Below, in pieces: positions 5,910 to 7,811 of a stretch of DNA of 7,811 bases. Within the stretch, counting starts at the first letter, position 1, and every line of letters begins with the position of its first letter. The stretch is from Candidatus Stahliibacteriota bacterium (GTDB lineage: Bacteria; Hydrothermota; Tepidihabitantia; SM23-42). Location: the NCBI GenBank assembly GCA_030613445.1, contig JAUWLY010000125.1:1-7811 (forward strand), given 5' to 3'. A program made the position numbers and the translations under genes. The notes below the pieces were generated by a model. The model did no database searches, was not told the DNA's origin, and saw only the letters and a program-made list of their open reading frames with translations.

Positions 5910-6137
5910 CTCTACAATTGTAGTTGTCCAATCCTTCAACTGCATTCAGGACAGGTTTATTGGCTAAAGTCTGATAAATCAGGCGATTACATCATAAAGG
6001 AACCGCTCGATGCGCCCGCTTTCTGGGGGCTTACTCGAAGAGTAAAGAGTTACTGTTCCTCTCACCTTGTTCGAGACAGGCGAGCTTTGTCGAGAACATA
6101 CATATCGTGGATGATATGAGAACTATTCTATGTTCTC
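5905..6137. other. Hairpin-dense non-coding segment; candidate structured RNA or small palindromic mobile element
   Basis: No credible reading frame, but many inverted repeats follow one another: CTACAATTGTAG (5912-5923); CTGA/TCAG (loop TAAA) near 5971-5982; AGGAAC (5998-6003) with GTTCCT (6055-6060); GCCC/GGGC (6014-6017, 6027-6030); TTACTC-GAA-GAGTAA (6031-6045); TGTTC-GA-GACA (6068-6078) with TGTC-GA-GAACA (6088-6098); CATATC/GATATG (6101-6106, 6113-6118); GAGAAC/GTTCTC (6118-6123, 6132-6137). AGTAACTC (5905-5912) could also pair with GAGTTACT (6047-6054), which would make a pseudoknot with the AGGAAC stem. The GA/GA internal loop is a stable tandem G-A mismatch only in plus-strand RNA, which weakly favours that strand. 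TGTTCTC and GAGAACA (5895-5901, 6092-6098), each flanked by TA, could instead be short ends of a mobile element. It matches no known RNA that I recognise. Confidence 0.35.
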
Positions 6138-6145
6138 CTTAGTAA
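6123..6145. repeat. 23-bp direct repeat, copy B, overlapping the 3' end of the FmdE-like gene
   Basis: This is the second copy of the repeat at 5887-5909. Bases 6145-6128 encode the last five residues (LLRRT) and the TAG stop of the FmdE-like gene. The single base that differs from copy A (C6128) lies in that stop codon. On the minus strand the repeat contains AAGGAG, which resembles a ribosome binding site but precedes no supported gene. Confidence 0.8.
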
Positions 6146-6577
6146 TACGCCGCGAGCAGCGGGGAATTTCAAATTGAACAATTGACTAAAAGGTGTTCTG
6201 AAAATCTTTCTTGCAGCCTTATGTAAATCTTCTGCACCAAGGCAAATATCCATTGCTTTCCCAGTGATGTGATAAGTGTATTTTTTCTTGCCTGCTACTA
6301 CAAATACAGTGATATCTTTACTCCGACTTTTTTCAACCATCATATTTCCTTTACCCAATGTGGCAAAAGTTGAACACTGCAGTCCATCAATAATGCACGT
6401 AAAAGGTTTCTCCGGTTTGATTTTGACTTTGATAATAATATCCATGATGCCTTTGAGTTTATGTTTTTTGTCAATATATTTGCCAAGCTTGTATCCCAAG
6501 GCTAGAAACGGACCATTGTGTCCGTGGAATCTGATAGTTTCTTGATATGTCAAAATACTAGGTCTTTGAAACTTCAT
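6128..6577 (-). CDS. FmdE-like core-domain protein, probable metal-binding partner of the ABC transporter
   Basis: A 149-residue protein with the core domain of the FmdE family, named after a gene in the formylmethanofuran dehydrogenase operon. Key features are F17-H18-G19-H20-N-G-P23-F24, corresponding to the conserved HGHxGPF signature, and IDGLQCSTFATLGKGNM (63-79) with C68; these residues form the likely metal or ligand site. The C-terminal zinc-finger domain of longer FmdE proteins is absent. The start lies 20 nt inside the permease gene and is supported by AAGGAG at 6594-6589, 11 nt before the ATG, so it belongs to the metal-uptake operon. A job in handling the imported metal is inference; no formylmethanofuran genes are present. 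The last residues come from a repeat and may not be ancestral. Confidence 0.85.
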   Translation of the reverse strand: MKFQRPSILTYQETIRFHGHNGPFLALGYKLGKYIDKKHKLKGIMDIIIKVKIKPEKPFTCIIDGLQCSTFATLGKGNMMVEKSRSKDITVFVVAGKKKYTYHITGKAMDICLGAEDLHKAARKIFRTPFSQLFNLKFPAARGVLLRRT

Positions 6578-7388
6578 ACTTTTTGACTCTCCTTTTCGGT
6601 GAAAAAACTAAGCAAAGACCAAAAATCACACTTGAAGCAATTATTATTACAGCACCGGACGGAACGTTGAAAATATAAGAAAAGAAAAGGCCGAGCAAAC
6701 AGGAACCAATGGCAAAACAGATTGAAAGAACATACATTGTTTTGAGTTTGTAAGTAAGCTGATATGCGGCTGATGGCGGGTTGACAATGAGGCTGAAGAT
6801 CAAGAGGCCTCCGATTATGTTAAGGTTGATTGTCACAGTTGCACCGCAGAGAAAAAGAAGGCAGTAAAATAGAATGGTCTCAGGGATACCAATTGCACGT
6901 GCGAGCTCTCGGTTAAAGAGAACAGCCTGTATTTCCTTGTACAATAAAAGAAGAAATGCTATAACAATAAATGTAATAAGGAATAAGTAGAATATATCCT
7001 GCGCAGAAATAATTAATATGTTACCCCAGATGAAATTGAGTGCCTCAGTCTTCGACCCTTTTATCATTCCCATACCCAGGAAAGCGATGCCAAGAACAAA
7101 AGAAAAAATGATACCTATAGAAATATTCGGGTCAACATCTCCCCGATCTGCAATCGGTCCGATCAATGCAGTCGATGCGAGACAAAAAATTATTGCGCAG
7201 AGCAAAGGGTTGACATGGAGTAATAGACCGAATATCGCACCAGCAAACGCAGCATGTGACATTGCAACACCAACAAATGGTATGCGCATCATAACTACCC
7301 ACACTCCAACGATTCCACAGATTGCACCACCGAGTATTGAAGCAACCAGGGCACGTTGTATAAAGTGATATTGTAAGATCTCGAACAT
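6558..7388 (-). CDS. ABC-3 family metal transporter permease (ZnuB/MntB-like)
   Basis: A 276-residue integral membrane protein of the ABC-3 permease family, which carries Zn, Mn or Fe together with a binding protein and an ATPase. About eight hydrophobic segments are visible, near residues 13-34, 38-57, 62-80, 89-108, 131-150, 171-198, 217-236 and 244-263. Family marks include SHAAFAG (44-50), the cytoplasmic ELARAIGIPE (161-170) likely to contact the ATPase, and GGLLIFSLIVNPPSAAYQLT (193-212). The metal cannot be assigned from the permease alone. The ATG lies 1 nt after the stop of the ATPase gene, with GAGG about 8 nt upstream. The 3' end overlaps the start of the FmdE-like gene by 20 nt. 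The substrate-binding protein is not in the window. Confidence 0.92.
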   Translation of the reverse strand: MFEILQYHFIQRALVASILGGAICGIVGVWVVMMRIPFVGVAMSHAAFAGAIFGLLLHVNPLLCAIIFCLASTALIGPIADRGDVDPNISIGIIFSFVLGIAFLGMGMIKGSKTEALNFIWGNILIISAQDIFYLFLITFIVIAFLLLLYKEIQAVLFNRELARAIGIPETILFYCLLFLCGATVTINLNIIGGLLIFSLIVNPPSAAYQLTYKLKTMYVLSICFAIGSCLLGLFFSYIFNVPSGAVIIIASSVIFGLCLVFSPKRRVKKYEVSKT

Positions 7389-7389
7389 C

Positions 7390-7811
7390 CTATTTGCCTC
7401 GATCCATTTTTGGCGGTTCTATTTGGAAATCGTAGATCCCAGAAAGAAGCTTCTTCGTAAAGACTTCGTTGATCTTGCCAGAGCCGACTATATGACCATT
7501 CTTTAACAACAATGCATTTGTGCAGGAATTTGGTAAATGATTCAACAGATGAGTAACGAACATTATAGTCAATTTCTCCTGTGTATATATACGCTCAATC
7601 AATTTTGTGATTTCACATTGAGCGCGGGGATCGAGATTCGCAGTCGGTTCATCAAGTAACAATATTCTCGGTTCTTGAGCTAAAGCTCGGGCAATTGACA
7701 CTTTCTGTTTCTCGCCGCCTGACAAATGCCCGATCGGCTTTTCAAGCAAATGACCAATATTAACAAGCTCACATATATTATCGACCACAGCATAGTCATT
7801 CTTGCCTGGAT
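7390..7811 (-). CDS. ABC metal transporter ATP-binding protein (ZnuC-like), N-terminus cut by window edge
   Basis: The C-terminal 139 residues of an ABC ATPase; the reading frame runs off the window end. Visible motifs are the ABC signature LSGGEKQKVSIARALA, Walker B ILLLDEPTANLD and the H-loop FVTH. The Walker A and Q-loop must lie beyond the edge. A GTG at 7788 could be mistaken for a start, but residues PGKNDYA continue the same frame upstream and the ABC fold requires more sequence, so it is an internal Val. It energises the adjacent permease, which begins 1 nt after its TAG stop. It fits ATPases of the Zn/Mn/Fe uptake group; the specific metal is not determined. Confidence 0.93.
   Translation of the reverse strand, partial: PGKNDYAVVDNICELVNIGHLLEKPIGHLSGGEKQKVSIARALAQEPRILLLDEPTANLDPRAQCEITKLIERIYTQEKLTIMFVTHLLNHLPNSCTNALLLKNGHIVGSGKINEVFTKKLLSGIYDFQIEPPKMDRGK

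Noticed and set aside
5715..5945. Open frame of 76 codons on the minus strand in the intergenic region
   Set aside because: Its translation includes PHPYPLPSRERE, the familiar spurious product of a REP-like palindrome, and it runs through all three palindromes. No family resemblance otherwise.
6065..6080. GTTCGAGAC resembling a tRNA T-arm
   Set aside because: The loop resembles a T-loop, but the stem needs a bulge and no D-arm, anticodon arm or acceptor stem can be placed at tRNA distances.
5887..6145. CRISPR array
   Set aside because: Only two repeat copies, 213 bp apart, and no cas-like genes nearby.
7786..7788. GTG as a start for the ABC ATPase
   Set aside because: The frame continues upstream to the window edge and starting here would remove the Walker A domain, so this is an internal valine codon.

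Overview
The window looks like a gene-dense stretch of an uncultured, probably anaerobic bacterium with an AT-rich genome. TGA, TAA and TAG all act as stops, and several gene pairs overlap by 4 nt. The anaerobe guess rests on the content: two Mrp/MinD-type ATPases with inserted 2x[4Fe-4S] ferredoxin domains, an IscU-like scaffold, FmdB zinc ribbons and an FmdE-like protein. A candidate phylum such as WOR-3 or a neighbour would fit, but no marker gene here proves it.

Positions 87-2893 (+) form an iron-sulfur/metallocofactor block: two tandem FmdB zinc ribbons, a previously unlisted 31-residue reading frame (566-661), two paralogous ferredoxin-containing MinD ATPases and a NifU/IscU-like scaffold. 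From the small frame onward every junction is a 4-nt overlap (ATGA or GTGA), which argues for one translationally coupled unit. The ATPases probably load or move clusters made on the scaffold. A separate metallophosphoesterase follows (2929-3570, +) and appears to have its own promoter.

Positions 3581-5685 (-) form a two-gene glycerate operon: a glyoxylate/hydroxypyruvate reductase-type dehydrogenase followed, with a 4-nt overlap, by a GlxK-type glycerate kinase. Together they would take hydroxypyruvate or glyoxylate-derived carbon to D-glycerate and then to phosphoglycerate. The operon converges on the metallophosphoesterase with only 10 nt between the stops.

Positions 5686-6127 carry no credible protein gene. 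The first half has three G/C-rich palindromes of the dispersed REP type. The second half is a hairpin-dense segment bounded by two copies of a 23-bp direct repeat (22/23 identical); the second copy supplies the last codons of the next gene.

Positions 6128-7811 (-) hold a metal-uptake operon: an ABC ATPase cut by the window edge, an ABC-3 family (ZnuB-like) permease, and an FmdE core-domain protein whose start lies inside the permease gene.

The most interesting points are: (1) two unrelated genes, 2929 (+) and 5685 (-), with no Shine-Dalgarno sequence, an in-frame stop just upstream, and -35/-10 boxes with identical 16-nt spacing and a 5-nt gap to the start codon, suggesting leaderless mRNAs; (2) the small coupled frame before the first ATPase; (3) a low-complexity repeat tract read in frame inside that ATPase; (4) the structured, repeat-bounded segment beside the FmdE-like gene. 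I see no clear evidence of a wholly new defence or mobile system.
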